DNA of 23,868 nucleotides from Christensenellaceae bacterium (GCA_017881705.1 JADGQP010000170.1:1-23868), one strand, 5' to 3'; shown: positions 7,559 through 15,402, numbered from the stretch's first letter. Made by a program: numbers and translations. The notes: a model not told the origin generated them from the sequence alone.

Positions 7559-8080
7559 ATGAAAATCCTGGTCAGCGCCTGCTTATTGGGCACAGCCTGC
7601 CGTTATGATGGCAGCGCCTTTCCAAACGAAGCCGTACTCGAGCTTGCCAGGGTACATACACTGGTACCGTTTTGTCCGGAAGTTTACGGCGGCCTACCCA
7701 CACCGAGAGAACCGGCTGAAATATGCGGCGGTCGAGTGTTGACCCGTTCCGGCGCGGACGTAACAAAGCAATATGAAAAAGGCGCGGCTGAAGCGCTGCG
7801 ATTGGCGCGGTTGCTTAGGTGCGAGTGCGCCCTGCTGCAGGATCGTAGCCCTTCCTGCGGTATCGGCGTTGTGCATGATGGCAGCTTTACCGACACGCTA
7901 ACGCCCGGTGACGGGCTGACCGCTAAAAAGCTCTCAGAGCACGGCGTTCGGGTGCTTCCGGCCTCCCGTGTGGCCGAGTTGTCGGCTTGCCCGTGCGACA
8001 AACGCTGTCAGCGGCACGGTGATTGCGAAGCCTGCCGGTTGTATCACCAACGGCACGGGCGGCCGTTTTGCGAACGGTAA
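7559..8080 (+). CDS. DUF523 family protein with a cysteine-rich C-terminal tail
   Basis: DUF523 (YbbK-like) proteins are small cytosolic proteins of unknown biochemical role. The family marks are clear: SACLLG (7-12) with Cys14, FCPEVYGGLPTPR (38-50), and RSPSCG (96-101), then GDGLTAKKL (117-125). Typical members end near residue 145. This one is 173 residues, and the extra end carries Cys144, 146, 150, 156, 159 and 171 plus His163 and His166. The pattern, with CEACRLYH followed by a GRPFC end, looks like a metal-binding knuckle. It also recalls short stand-alone cysteine-rich proteins with CxxCxxYH and a PxC end, which I name from memory only. GGGAGG lies 8 bases before the ATG. It is divergent from the polysaccharide operon and convergent with the large surface-protein gene. 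Confidence 0.9.
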   Translation: MKILVSACLLGTACRYDGSAFPNEAVLELARVHTLVPFCPEVYGGLPTPREPAEICGGRVLTRSGADVTKQYEKGAAEALRLARLLRCECALLQDRSPSCGIGVVHDGSFTDTLTPGDGLTAKKLSEHGVRVLPASRVAELSACPCDKRCQRHGDCEACRLYHQRHGRPFCER

Positions 8081-8198
8081 ACGCATGCGCCTAACTCCCT
8101 ATACGCGGTGACAATCCCTTTCCAGATGGGAACGCTCACGGCGGTATGAATCCCCCTTTTGCAGTGCAGCAGACAGGCCTATGAGATTGATATAAGCG
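8081..8198. other. Gap between DUF523 and the repeat-protein terminator
   Basis: This 118-base stretch has no convincing gene, promoter or structured RNA. Short open frames here lack ribosome binding sites. Confidence 0.5.
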
Positions 8199-8245
8199 AA
8201 ACAGCCCTCCTCCGCTATGGATAAGGCAACGGAGAAGGGCTGTTT
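8199..8245. terminator. Intrinsic terminator of the repeat-protein gene
   Basis: AAACAGCCCT-CTCCG pairs with CGGAG-AGGGCTGTTT with one internal mismatch. On the minus strand it follows the stop codon of the large secreted protein by one base and runs into CTGTTT. It can also serve the convergent DUF523 gene. Confidence 0.75.
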
Positions 8246-8246
8246 G

Positions 8247-11200
8247 TCAATTACCCGTGCTAACCGCCGTAGGCCACTGCTGCGTTGTGCCAGAAACAAT
8301 CTGCGCGGGCATCTTCGCACCGTCCGGCAGGATGTAGCCCAAATCGCAATCAAAGTTCTTCGAGCCGCTTTCCACGCTGAACGGGTCGCTTTCAGCGCTG
8401 TCGCCATTGCCCGAGGTAAGGCAGCTGGAGATCATACGCAGCGACGGCACCGTTTTTGTAATTGCAAGCGCGGGGTATGCCTTGGCGCGAAGGGTATAAG
8501 TGCCCGGGTACACATCGTTCATTTCGTAGTAACCCCACGCGTTGGATACCGTTTCATAAGCCACATTCCCATTGTAAAGCAGCTGCACGGTAACGCCGTT
8601 GATGGTAGGCTCGCCGTAATCCACCAGGCCGTTTCGGTTGGTATCCAGCCAAACCTGATCGCCCACGCGCGCCGGACGGATGAGGATTGCGTTTACGGAA
8701 AGTTGATCCTGCGCCATCTTGAGGGTCAGCGTATCGCTTTCCCCCACGTTGTTTTCCACGGAAACCACCGCGGAAGCTCCGGCGCTATAGTTCGCATCGT
8801 CAGGGTGAATAAAAATCGCGCCGTCGGGTTGCGCAAACATAAGGCGGTAATCGCCGGGCCACAGGCCATCGAAGCTGTACGCGCCCTGTTCGTCTGTGGT
8901 TGCGGTTTGCAGGGGCTGCCCCGCGTCGCCCTGGTACAACGATACCTTCACGTTCGCCTGCGGCGCGCGCGTGCCGGTTTCGTCCAGCGCCACCGTACCG
9001 CCAATGCTGGTAGTGCACACCAGTTTATCGGTAATTTCCTTCACGGTTTGTCCCTCGGTCACGTTTACGCCACCGCTCAGCGTATAAATGCTGCCAGCCT
9101 GTGCGGATTGCGCCTTTGCAGGCAGGGTAACGCGCACGGCATAAGTGGCGGGCCGCACGTTGGCAAACGTTGCGACTCCGCTGTCATCGGAGGTTGCGGT
9201 TTTAACCACTTCCTCCTCGGTTTCATCGTAAAGCTGGAAGCTCAGGCCGCTTAATGACCTTTCGTCGTTTGTATGCTTACCGTCGCGATTTTCATCCAGC
9301 CACATGCTGGCGCTCACGGTGGCGGGCTTTACCGCTCCAATCGCGTTGTTCACGCGGTTTGTCAGCGCTGCCCAGGGGCATGCGACAGTCGCCTGCTGAT
9401 CCGTGCTCAGCGCAATACCGCTTTGCGTGAGGTTGCCGGAGAAAATGTACCCGTCCGGCAGCTGAACCATAAGCGAATACGTTCCGGGGCGCAGACCGGT
9501 AATGGCGAAAGCGCCGTCCTCGCCAGTAAACGCCTGGCCTCCCTGTTGTCCGGCAGCGCTGGGCGCGCAGGAAACGAGCACGCCGCTCAGGGTTTCTTCG
9601 CCGTCGTCGCGTGCGCCGTTTCCGTTTTGGTCATGGTAGGCAACCCCCGTAAAAGTGCCCAGCGTTACCGCGCCCACCAGCGGCGCTTCGTACGCTTTGC
9701 CGGCTTCCACCGTAAGCCCGCCAAGCGTGTTTTGCGTGCCCTGCGCTTCCAGCGTGTTGCCGCCATCGGCTACCTTAGCGAGGGCGGCGTTGTCCGGCAG
9801 TTGGAACGTCACGGTATAGGTGCCGGGCATCACGCCGTCGAAGAAGTAGGCGCCGTCCTCGGCCACGCTTACCGTAAGGTCTACCTCCCCATCCTGGGAA
9901 AGCAGGCGCACGCTGCCATCGGTAAAGCCGGGCTCGTCCGCGTCCCGCAGACCGTTATCGTTTAAATCATCAAAGAACACGCCGCTAAGCGTGGAGGACG
10001 GAAGCATCCCGGCGTTGATCTGCTCAACGTTCTGCCCCATCGATACCGTAAGCGCATCGGTTTCGCCATAGCCGTCCCCTGCCAGTTTACGCACGTCGTT
10101 GCTGTTTTTCTCGTCCGGCCTGTAACGCGAGAAGGCATACCCATCCTTGCGCTGGAAACGCACGGTGTATACGCCCGGCATAATGCCTTCCAGCTTATAG
10201 ACTCCGTTTGCGTTGGTGGTATCCGTTGCCGCTACCTCGCCCGCTGCATCGGTCAGCTGCACCTTCACGCCCGGAGCGACAGCGTCGCTGTCGTTCATTA
10301 CGCCGTCGTATTTCTGATCGAAAAACACCGTACCGGTGATTACGCCGCCCATGGCTATGCCCACGCAGGTTTTCGCAGTATCGCCGTTTTTTAGTACGAT
10401 CGAGGGGATGGTGTCCTCCCGTCGCCCTTCCCTGGCGGCAAACTGGTTGAAAAGCCCCTGTGCGGAGGTTGGCACAATGGTGAAAATACTGCCGTCGTCC
10501 GGTAAAATGGCGCGCAGCCGGTAATCTCCGCCGCGAAGCGATGCGAAGAGGTAAGTCCCGTCTGCGCTGGTAACCACCTTGCCCATGGAAACGTCGTTGG
10601 AATTTTTAATCAATTCCACAGTTACACCGGCATAGGGCGGCTCGCCCTGGTCGTAGACGCCGTTGTAGTTCTGGTCCAGAAAAGCAACACCGCTTAACGC
10701 GGTTTCCGTAACGATACCCACGTTTTTATTTGTCACATTCTCCGCACCGGTTACGATAAACTGGCGTGTGGCGCTTGCGCCCGCGGTGGTGAATACCGAG
10801 CGTGAATCGCCACCGGTTTTGGTATAGCGTGCGAACAGGTACCCGGTTGGAAGGGTCGCGGTGAAATCATAGGTATCGTTGCGCAGCAGGGGAAAAAGGT
10901 ACGCGCCCGTATCGTCCGTGGAGAGCGTGTATGTCAGGCCGCTCTTAACGCCAGTCAGCGTAAGCGTTATATCCGGCGCGCCCGGCTCGTCCGCCTGCAT
11001 TACGCCGTCGTTGTTCAGGTCGTTCCATGCCTTGCCGGAAAAAGAACCCACGGGAATGGCCCCCACGCCGGCTTCCGCTGTTTCGCCGTCGGCAAGCGTA
11101 AGGGGCTTGGAAACCGCCTGCAGGCTTTGCGAATCACCCACGCAGCTGTTTTGCAGGTTCCACCCGTCGACAGCCGTGGTGTACAGGTACCCGTCCGGCA

Positions 11201-11546
11201 GGGTAAAACGCAGCACATAATCGCCTGCCGCGAGGCCGGTAAGTTCCGCTTCGCCGCTTGCGTCGGTTATAGCGGAAGCAACCGCCGCGCCGCTTGCATC
11301 CGCCGCGGGCAACGCTTCCACCGTTACGCCGGTGACGGAGCGCTCGTATATACCGCGCGTTCCGTTTTCGTTACTGTCAAAGAAAGCTGCCACAGTGATC
11401 TTCGCGGATCCGCCTGTTACGTCAGCCGCCTGCGCTACGCAGGCCGTTCCAAACAACATTGCCAATATCCATAGCGCGGTCATCCCGGTTTTTACATAAA
11501 GCAGCCGTATGCGTTTACGCGCTTGTTTCCCCGTGTTGGAGTTCAT
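8247..11546 (-). CDS. Large secreted protein of nine SdrD-B-like domains, without recognisable cell-wall anchor
   Basis: A 1099-residue extracellular protein. A positively charged N-terminus and hydrophobic stretch ending ACVAQAADV form a signal peptide, with likely cleavage after AQA near residue 40. The rest is nine tandem prealbumin/SdrD-B-like domains of about 105-120 residues. Each starts with a strand such as GVAFLDQN, then an EF-hand-like loop (DQNYNGVYDQGE, DLNDNGLRDADE, DTNRNGLVDYGE) that binds calcium in the Sdr family, and has a central GxYxFxxLxPGxY-type signature. In the eighth domain the loop is reduced to DETGTRAP and has lost its acidic spacing. The C-terminus after ILPDG is a short polar tail ending STGN, with no LPxTG, no hydrophobic helix and no charged tail. 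GGAGG lies 11 bases before the ATG. It is a monocistronic unit. Likely a surface or matrix stalk or adhesin; the ligand is unknown. Confidence 0.9.
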   Translation of the reverse strand: MNSNTGKQARKRIRLLYVKTGMTALWILAMLFGTACVAQAADVTGGSAKITVAAFFDSNENGTRGIYERSVTGVTVEALPAADASGAAVASAITDASGEAELTGLAAGDYVLRFTLPDGYLYTTAVDGWNLQNSCVGDSQSLQAVSKPLTLADGETAEAGVGAIPVGSFSGKAWNDLNNDGVMQADEPGAPDITLTLTGVKSGLTYTLSTDDTGAYLFPLLRNDTYDFTATLPTGYLFARYTKTGGDSRSVFTTAGASATRQFIVTGAENVTNKNVGIVTETALSGVAFLDQNYNGVYDQGEPPYAGVTVELIKNSNDVSMGKVVTSADGTYLFASLRGGDYRLRAILPDDGSIFTIVPTSAQGLFNQFAAREGRREDTIPSIVLKNGDTAKTCVGIAMGGVITGTVFFDQKYDGVMNDSDAVAPGVKVQLTDAAGEVAATDTTNANGVYKLEGIMPGVYTVRFQRKDGYAFSRYRPDEKNSNDVRKLAGDGYGETDALTVSMGQNVEQINAGMLPSSTLSGVFFDDLNDNGLRDADEPGFTDGSVRLLSQDGEVDLTVSVAEDGAYFFDGVMPGTYTVTFQLPDNAALAKVADGGNTLEAQGTQNTLGGLTVEAGKAYEAPLVGAVTLGTFTGVAYHDQNGNGARDDGEETLSGVLVSCAPSAAGQQGGQAFTGEDGAFAITGLRPGTYSLMVQLPDGYIFSGNLTQSGIALSTDQQATVACPWAALTNRVNNAIGAVKPATVSASMWLDENRDGKHTNDERSLSGLSFQLYDETEEEVVKTATSDDSGVATFANVRPATYAVRVTLPAKAQSAQAGSIYTLSGGVNVTEGQTVKEITDKLVCTTSIGGTVALDETGTRAPQANVKVSLYQGDAGQPLQTATTDEQGAYSFDGLWPGDYRLMFAQPDGAIFIHPDDANYSAGASAVVSVENNVGESDTLTLKMAQDQLSVNAILIRPARVGDQVWLDTNRNGLVDYGEPTINGVTVQLLYNGNVAYETVSNAWGYYEMNDVYPGTYTLRAKAYPALAITKTVPSLRMISSCLTSGNGDSAESDPFSVESGSKNFDCDLGYILPDGAKMPAQIVSGTTQQWPTAVSTGN

Positions 11547-11570
11547 CCGGCGTTTCGCCTCCGATGTGTA

Positions 11571-11645
11571 TTGCCCGCTCAGGCATAAAAAGAACTACGC
11601 TAAATAGTAAAACACCACCACCGCTTTGTCAACCGAAGCGGGCAA
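11571..11645. promoter_or_regulatory. Separated inverted repeat flanking the repeat-protein promoter
   Basis: TTGCCCGCT (11571-11579) and its exact complement AGCGGGCAA (11637-11645) lie either side of the promoter, 66 bases centre to centre. A second dyad, CCGCTT/AAGCGG (11621-11641), encloses the -35 box. Confidence 0.4.
11604..11632 (-). promoter_or_regulatory. Putative sigma-A promoter of the SdrD-B-like repeat protein
   Basis: On the minus strand TTGACA (11627-11632), a 17-base spacer and TACTAT (11604-11609), with a leader of about 50 bases to the start codon. Confidence 0.7.
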
Positions 11646-11714
11646 GTTGTGACCTTCATTACCTGCGAAAACGTGAACATTCCGTAAACCCTGCGGGCAT
11701 ATGCGCCCGTAGCG

Positions 11715-11742
11715 TTGACGGGGCCGCGATGCGTGTTATAAT
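11715..11742 (+). promoter_or_regulatory. Putative sigma-A promoter of the DegV-family gene
   Basis: TTGACG (11715-11720), a 16-base spacer and TATAAT (11737-11742). Transcription would start at about 11749, which rules out the ATG at 11749 as the usual start codon and supports 11791. Confidence 0.75.
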
Positions 11743-11790
11743 AGAACCATGGGCACGGAATGCCCCTACATCCAGAGGAGGACCCAACGG

Positions 11791-12648
11791 ATGACAGAAG
11801 TACGAAAAACAGCGATCGTTACAGATTCCTCCTGCGATCTGAGCGACGCGCAGCTTAGCGAGCACCATATCCATATGATATCGCTGCGAATTGTGTGCCA
11901 AAACGCAGAGTACCGCGACCGCACGGAACTGACACAGGATCAGCTGTACGAGCTCCTTAAAACCGAGCTGCCAAAAACCAGCCTGCCCCTGCCCGAGGAT
12001 GTGACCCGCCTTTACGATATGCTGGTCGCCGATGGCGTTACGGACGTGGTGCATGTTTGTATTTCCTCCGGCCTCAGCGGCACGTACAATATGGTGCACG
12101 TGGTCGCGGAAGATTACCAGGGGCGCATGAACATCCGGGTCGTCGATTCCAAAACGCTGTCGACAGGTCTGGGCGCAATGGTGTTGGCCGTGGCTGAAGC
12201 CCTGGAAGCGGGCGATGACCCGGACACTGCCGTGCAGAAAGCGAAGGTCGTACGTTCCTCTCAGCTGGGCATGTTTGTGATCCGCACGCTGGAATACCTT
12301 CGCAAAGGCGGCCGCATCGGCCTGGTGGAAAGCATGGTGGGCAACCTGCTGCAGATTAAGCCGATTATTTTCGTAAACGACGACGGCGTTTACCAAACCC
12401 TTACCAAGGCGCGCGGTTATAAGGCGGCGGTAGAAACCATGGTACAGGAGGCATACCGGCATTTTGGCATGAAGCGCATCGACCTGTCTGTCGTGCATGG
12501 GCAGGCGCAGGAAGAAGCGCAAAACCTTATGGATATGCTAAAGCAAAAGCTGAACATCGCCTACGGCTATGTCGGGCCGGTCAGCCCCGTGCTGGCCATT
12601 CACACAGGGCCCGGGCTGCTGGGCATCATTGCAAATCTTGCAAAATAA
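11791..12648 (+). CDS. DegV family fatty-acid-binding protein (FakB-like)
   Basis: DegV/FakB proteins hold a fatty acid and present it to the FakA kinase for entry into phospholipids. The 286 residues begin at the ATG at 11791, preceded by AGAGGAGGA at 8 bases; an in-frame ATG at 11749 coincides with the predicted transcription start and is rejected. Family marks include VTDSSCDL (10-17), PKTSLP (61-66), whose Thr-Ser pair contacts the fatty-acid head group in known structures, and ISSGLSGTYN (91-100). VDSKTLSTGLG and GGRIG follow, as in the family. No signal peptide is present, so it is cytosolic. No fakA neighbour is seen here. The fatty acid bound cannot be told. It is convergent with the metallo-hydrolase. 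Confidence 0.95.
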   Translation: MTEVRKTAIVTDSSCDLSDAQLSEHHIHMISLRIVCQNAEYRDRTELTQDQLYELLKTELPKTSLPLPEDVTRLYDMLVADGVTDVVHVCISSGLSGTYNMVHVVAEDYQGRMNIRVVDSKTLSTGLGAMVLAVAEALEAGDDPDTAVQKAKVVRSSQLGMFVIRTLEYLRKGGRIGLVESMVGNLLQIKPIIFVNDDGVYQTLTKARGYKAAVETMVQEAYRHFGMKRIDLSVVHGQAQEEAQNLMDMLKQKLNIAYGYVGPVSPVLAIHTGPGLLGIIANLAK

Positions 12649-12674
12649 CGCCGACGGCGGCGGTTCGGTATAAT

Positions 12675-12721
12675 AAAAAGCGCCTACGCGTTGCCTGTTG
12701 TGCAGTGCGCAGGCGCTTTTT
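12675..12721. terminator. Bidirectional intrinsic terminator
   Basis: AAAAAGCGCCT pairs with AGGCGCTTTTT (11 base pairs), extended by an inner CGC/GCG after one mismatch. T-runs occur on both strands. On the minus strand it overlaps the stop codon of the metallo-hydrolase. Confidence 0.9.
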
Positions 12722-13610
12722 ATTGCACCGAGTAGTTCACCAGCCGTCCCGCGGCGCTGCCGCCGGTGAGCGTAACTTCAACGCAGCAACTTGCCTGGTT
12801 CGTAACGTATACTTCCGCGCCGATATCCCACAGCCTGCCGATTACCTTTGGATCGGGCGTTTTATCCCCATCGTTCGGGTCGGTGGAAATCACGGCCACC
12901 TGCGGTTTCAGCGTATAAATCAGTGCTTCGCCGCTGGCGTCTTCCTCGCCGTGGTGCCCCACTTTCAAAACGGCGACGGGGGTAATCTTCCCCGCGTCCA
13001 GCAGCGCGGTTTCCTCCTCCGTTTCCATATCGCCGGTCAGTAGCATATCGCCTTGCGGTGTGACCAGCCGGAGCACCAAAGAGTTGTTGTTTTCGTTTTC
13101 GGTATCGAGCGTAAGCGGGCCCAGCACCTCAAAACGCATATCGTCGCTGATCGTTATGCTGTCGCCAGCATTGAGCCACCGAAGCGCGACCGCGTTTTTT
13201 TCCGCTTGTTTGGCCACCGGATGTTCCTCCATAGGCACGGTCGAAAACGTCGGCGCGTACAGGCAATCGACCGTGACGTCGCTTTTTAACAGCGCTTTCA
13301 GCCCGCCTACGTGATCCTTATCGGTGTGGGTAATCAGTACCCCGTCCAGCCTGGTAATCCCATAAAAATTCAGCGCACGCAGCATTGCGTCCGCACTGTC
13401 CTTGGTGCCGGTATCCACCAGGTATTGTTTGCCTCCTGCAATAATGATCGCCGCGTCCGCCTTGCCAACGTTGAGAAACATCGCCTTCACCGTTTTATTC
13501 TCCGTTCCTGCGCCGGCTGATACTTCCGCCTGCGCGCCGGTAAATAACGGCAGCGAGCAGGCCGCCCACATCAAAACAAACAGAGCGAACGCCTCGATAC
13601 GCCTGGGCAT
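12720..13610 (-). CDS. Secreted metallo-beta-lactamase-fold hydrolase (ComEC C-terminal domain-like)
   Basis: A 296-residue exported protein. I start at the ATG at 13610 because AAGGCGGTG lies 6 bases before it; the GTG at 13619 overlaps that site. A hydrophobic N-terminal segment (about 8-28, ending TGAQA) is a signal peptide or anchor. The metal-binding motif HTDKDH (95-100) follows VDTG (65-68), and the later ligands appear as LTGDME (191-196) and VGHHG (217-221). This order matches the stand-alone relatives of the ComEC beta-lactamase domain, which is thought to degrade nucleic acid or other phosphodiester substrates outside the membrane. The late His-Pro motif of many relatives is replaced here by PDPKV. 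No other competence gene is nearby. Substrate is unknown. Confidence 0.88.
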   Translation of the reverse strand: MPRRIEAFALFVLMWAACSLPLFTGAQAEVSAGAGTENKTVKAMFLNVGKADAAIIIAGGKQYLVDTGTKDSADAMLRALNFYGITRLDGVLITHTDKDHVGGLKALLKSDVTVDCLYAPTFSTVPMEEHPVAKQAEKNAVALRWLNAGDSITISDDMRFEVLGPLTLDTENENNNSLVLRLVTPQGDMLLTGDMETEEETALLDAGKITPVAVLKVGHHGEEDASGEALIYTLKPQVAVISTDPNDGDKTPDPKVIGRLWDIGAEVYVTNQASCCVEVTLTGGSAAGRLVNYSVQ

Positions 13611-13632
13611 TGGCGGCACCGCCTTTCAGAGT

Positions 13633-13670
13633 ATCCAAACGTTCCGCATCCTCGTCGAAATCGTTTGGAT
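13633..13670. promoter_or_regulatory. 9-base inverted repeat between the metallo-hydrolase gene and uppP
   Basis: ATCCAAACG (13633-13641) and CGTTTGGAT (13662-13670) are exact complements around a 20-base loop, ending 8 bases before the uppP -35 box and starting 23 bases upstream of the metallo-hydrolase start codon. Candidate operator. Confidence 0.5.
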
Positions 13671-13678
13671 TTACGCGC

Positions 13679-13707
13679 GTGACAGCCGCGCGGTTCGGGT
13701 GTATACT
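13679..13707 (+). promoter_or_regulatory. Putative sigma-A promoter of uppP
   Basis: GTGACA (13679-13684), a 17-base spacer and TATACT (13702-13707), about 38 bases before the uppP start codon. Confidence 0.65.
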
Positions 13708-13744
13708 GAACGCGTTGTACACCACAGGAAAGGAACGATTCTCC

Positions 13745-14602
13745 ATGAAAATCCTGATGGCCGCGTTTCTTGGCTTAATCCAGGGTGTTGCCGAGTTTCT
13801 TCCCATATCGTCGAGCGGACACCTGAACCTGTTACAGGCGCTGATGCAAACGGGTTACCAAAACCAGTTGTTATTTAACATTCTGCTGCACATGGGCACG
13901 CTCCTGGCGGTAGTGGTCGTTTTCTGGCGGGATTGGGTGGCCATGCTTCGCCATCCCATCAAGAACCCGACGCTGCTGCTGTTGGTTATCGCGTCACTGC
14001 CCGCGTTGATTGCCAAGGTCGCGCTGGGCGACCAACTGGATTATCTGGAAACCCATAACGGGCTGTTGGGCGTGTGCTTTTTATTCACAGGCTTTTTGCT
14101 GATGCTTGCCCAATGGATTTCTCAGCGCAACCAGACCCGACGGCTGGAAAGCGACCGTGTCGGTGTGCAGAACGCGTTGGCCATGGGCTTAATGCAGGCC
14201 GTGGGTATGCTGCCCGGCGTGAGCCGCAGCGGTTCCACGCTGTTTGGCGGCGTCGCCTCGCGGCTGGACAGGGAAACCGCCGCAAAGTTCAGCTTCATGA
14301 TGAGCATGCCGGCCATCCTGGCCAGTTTTCTAAGCGAGGGCTATAGTGCCGTTAAGACGGGTGGGCTTCCCCAAACCGGCGACATGGCCTCCATCGTGGT
14401 AGGCGTTGCCGTGGCTGCCGTAAGCGGCTTCCTGGCCATCCGTTTTATGTTGCGCATCATCACGCGGATATCGCTTAACTGGTTCGCGCTTTACGTGGCA
14501 TTGCTGGGTATACTGGTGATTTTTCTGCAAACCACAGGCGTCATGACCGACGTGTCGGATACGGTGGCCTCCGCGGCTCGCAGCCTGGGCGCGCTGCTAT
14601 AA
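13745..14602 (+). CDS. uppP: Undecaprenyl-diphosphate phosphatase
   Basis: UppP (BacA) removes a phosphate from undecaprenyl diphosphate to recycle the lipid carrier for peptidoglycan and surface glycans; it also gives low-level bacitracin resistance. The ATG at 13745 gives 285 residues, close to the usual length, with AGGAAAGGA upstream; an upstream in-frame ATG at 13610 lies before the promoter and has no role. The two active-site motifs are intact: EFLPISSSGH (17-26) and PGVSRSGST (157-165). About eight hydrophobic segments fill the protein. It stands alone between divergent and convergent neighbours and works with the sugar transferase encoded elsewhere in the window, which consumes undecaprenyl phosphate. 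Confidence 0.97.
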   Translation: MKILMAAFLGLIQGVAEFLPISSSGHLNLLQALMQTGYQNQLLFNILLHMGTLLAVVVVFWRDWVAMLRHPIKNPTLLLLVIASLPALIAKVALGDQLDYLETHNGLLGVCFLFTGFLLMLAQWISQRNQTRRLESDRVGVQNALAMGLMQAVGMLPGVSRSGSTLFGGVASRLDRETAAKFSFMMSMPAILASFLSEGYSAVKTGGLPQTGDMASIVVGVAVAAVSGFLAIRFMLRIITRISLNWFALYVALLGILVIFLQTTGVMTDVSDTVASAARSLGALL

Positions 14603-14638
14603 AGTGCGTTTACGATTTAGAGCTTGTTTCACCAAGTC

Positions 14639-14698
14639 GGATGAATCCCAGCGTTTCATGGTTAACCGATTTTAGCTTCGTTTGCTGGTTCTTCATCC
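14639..14698. other. Imperfect long hairpin downstream of uppP
   Basis: GGATGAA and CCAGC pair with GCTGG and TTCATCC, leaving a 31-base loop that contains GGTTAACC. It lies just ahead of the uppP terminator and could be an RNA-stabilising structure or chance. Confidence 0.35.
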
Positions 14699-14704
14699 AT
14701 ATCC

Positions 14705-14728
14705 GCCGTCCCCAACGGGGCGGTTTTT
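14705..14728 (+). terminator. Intrinsic terminator of uppP
   Basis: A short GC stem formed by CCGTCCCC and GGGGCGG around AAC is followed by TTTTT. The strong U-tract is on the plus strand only. Confidence 0.8.
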
Positions 14729-14740
14729 CATTGGTTCGTG

Positions 14741-15364
14741 TTACCGGATAAAGTCGGTGCGCAGACGCGGTTCCTCCGGTTGGGGGAAGGTCGCGCCTTC
14801 CTTTTTGCCAAGCTCGATGCAGCGCAGCAGCCAGGCCATGTTGCGGGCCAGGTTGCGAAGCACCTGCATGCCTTCTTCATCCTGTTCGGCCTGAAGTGCG
14901 TTGGAACCGTGCGCCATCGTCCAATAGGTAGAAGCGACGATAGGCATTCCGCTGATGAGGGGATATTTATTCAGCACTTCCAGGCTGGCGGTCGTACCGG
15001 CCCGGCGGGAAACAGCCACACACGCAGCGGGTTTGCCAGCGAAAACATCGCCGTTGCCGGCGAAGAACATCCGGTCTAAAAACGAAATCAACGTGCCGTT
15101 GGGCGAAGCGTAATACACGGGCGTGGCAATCACCAGCGCGTCGGCTTCCTCCATCATACGCAGCGCGACGTTTACCTCGTCGTCAAAGGCACGGCAGCGT
15201 CCGTCGCAGCGGTAGCAGGCGATGCAGCCGTGGATCATCTTGTTGCCTACGGCTACGATTTCCGATTCTATGTCATTTGCCTTCAGCGTTTCGGCTATTT
15301 CGTCCAGCGCGCGGCGGGTCGTTCCGTGCTCGTGCGGGCTGCCGTTGATCATCAGTACCTTCAT
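14741..15364 (-). CDS. Flavodoxin-fold NADPH-dependent FMN reductase-like protein with a four-cysteine cluster
   Basis: A 207-residue cytosolic flavoprotein. The FMN phosphate loop is NGSPHEHGTT (7-16), and TPVYYASPNG (81-90) is the second FMN contact. Between them Cys47, Cys50, Cys53 and Cys57 form CIACYRCDGRC, spacing x2-x2-x3. Iron-sulfur flavoproteins (Isf) carry a similar compact cluster that binds 4Fe-4S, usually with a longer last spacer, so a cluster here is plausible but not certain. AAGGAGGGAA gives a strong ribosome binding site. It follows the small lipoprotein gene by 38 bases and is probably co-transcribed with it. Likely an electron carrier or quinone/metal/azo reductase; the substrate is unknown. 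Confidence 0.88.
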   Translation of the reverse strand: MKVLMINGSPHEHGTTRRALDEIAETLKANDIESEIVAVGNKMIHGCIACYRCDGRCRAFDDEVNVALRMMEEADALVIATPVYYASPNGTLISFLDRMFFAGNGDVFAGKPAACVAVSRRAGTTASLEVLNKYPLISGMPIVASTYWTMAHGSNALQAEQDEEGMQVLRNLARNMAWLLRCIELGKKEGATFPQPEEPRLRTDFIR

Positions 15365-15402
15365 GTCGGTTCCCTCCTTATCGGAATTGTAAATGTTTAT
15401 CC

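Noticed and set aside
8217..9254. A 345-codon plus-strand open frame, and similar long frames at 9273-9965 and 19818-20864
   Set aside because: They lie opposite strongly supported minus-strand genes, have Arg/His-rich shadow composition and no ribosome binding site.
8690..11430. Repeated DNA in the large protein gene as a recombination or CRISPR-like array
   Set aside because: The repetition is at protein-domain level; the nucleotide copies are too diverged to be a DNA repeat array.
11749..11790. Longer DegV-family start at 11749
   Set aside because: It coincides with the predicted transcription start and lacks a ribosome binding site.
11659..12522. A 287-codon minus-strand open frame
   Set aside because: It is the antisense of the DegV-family gene, whose motifs are unmistakable.
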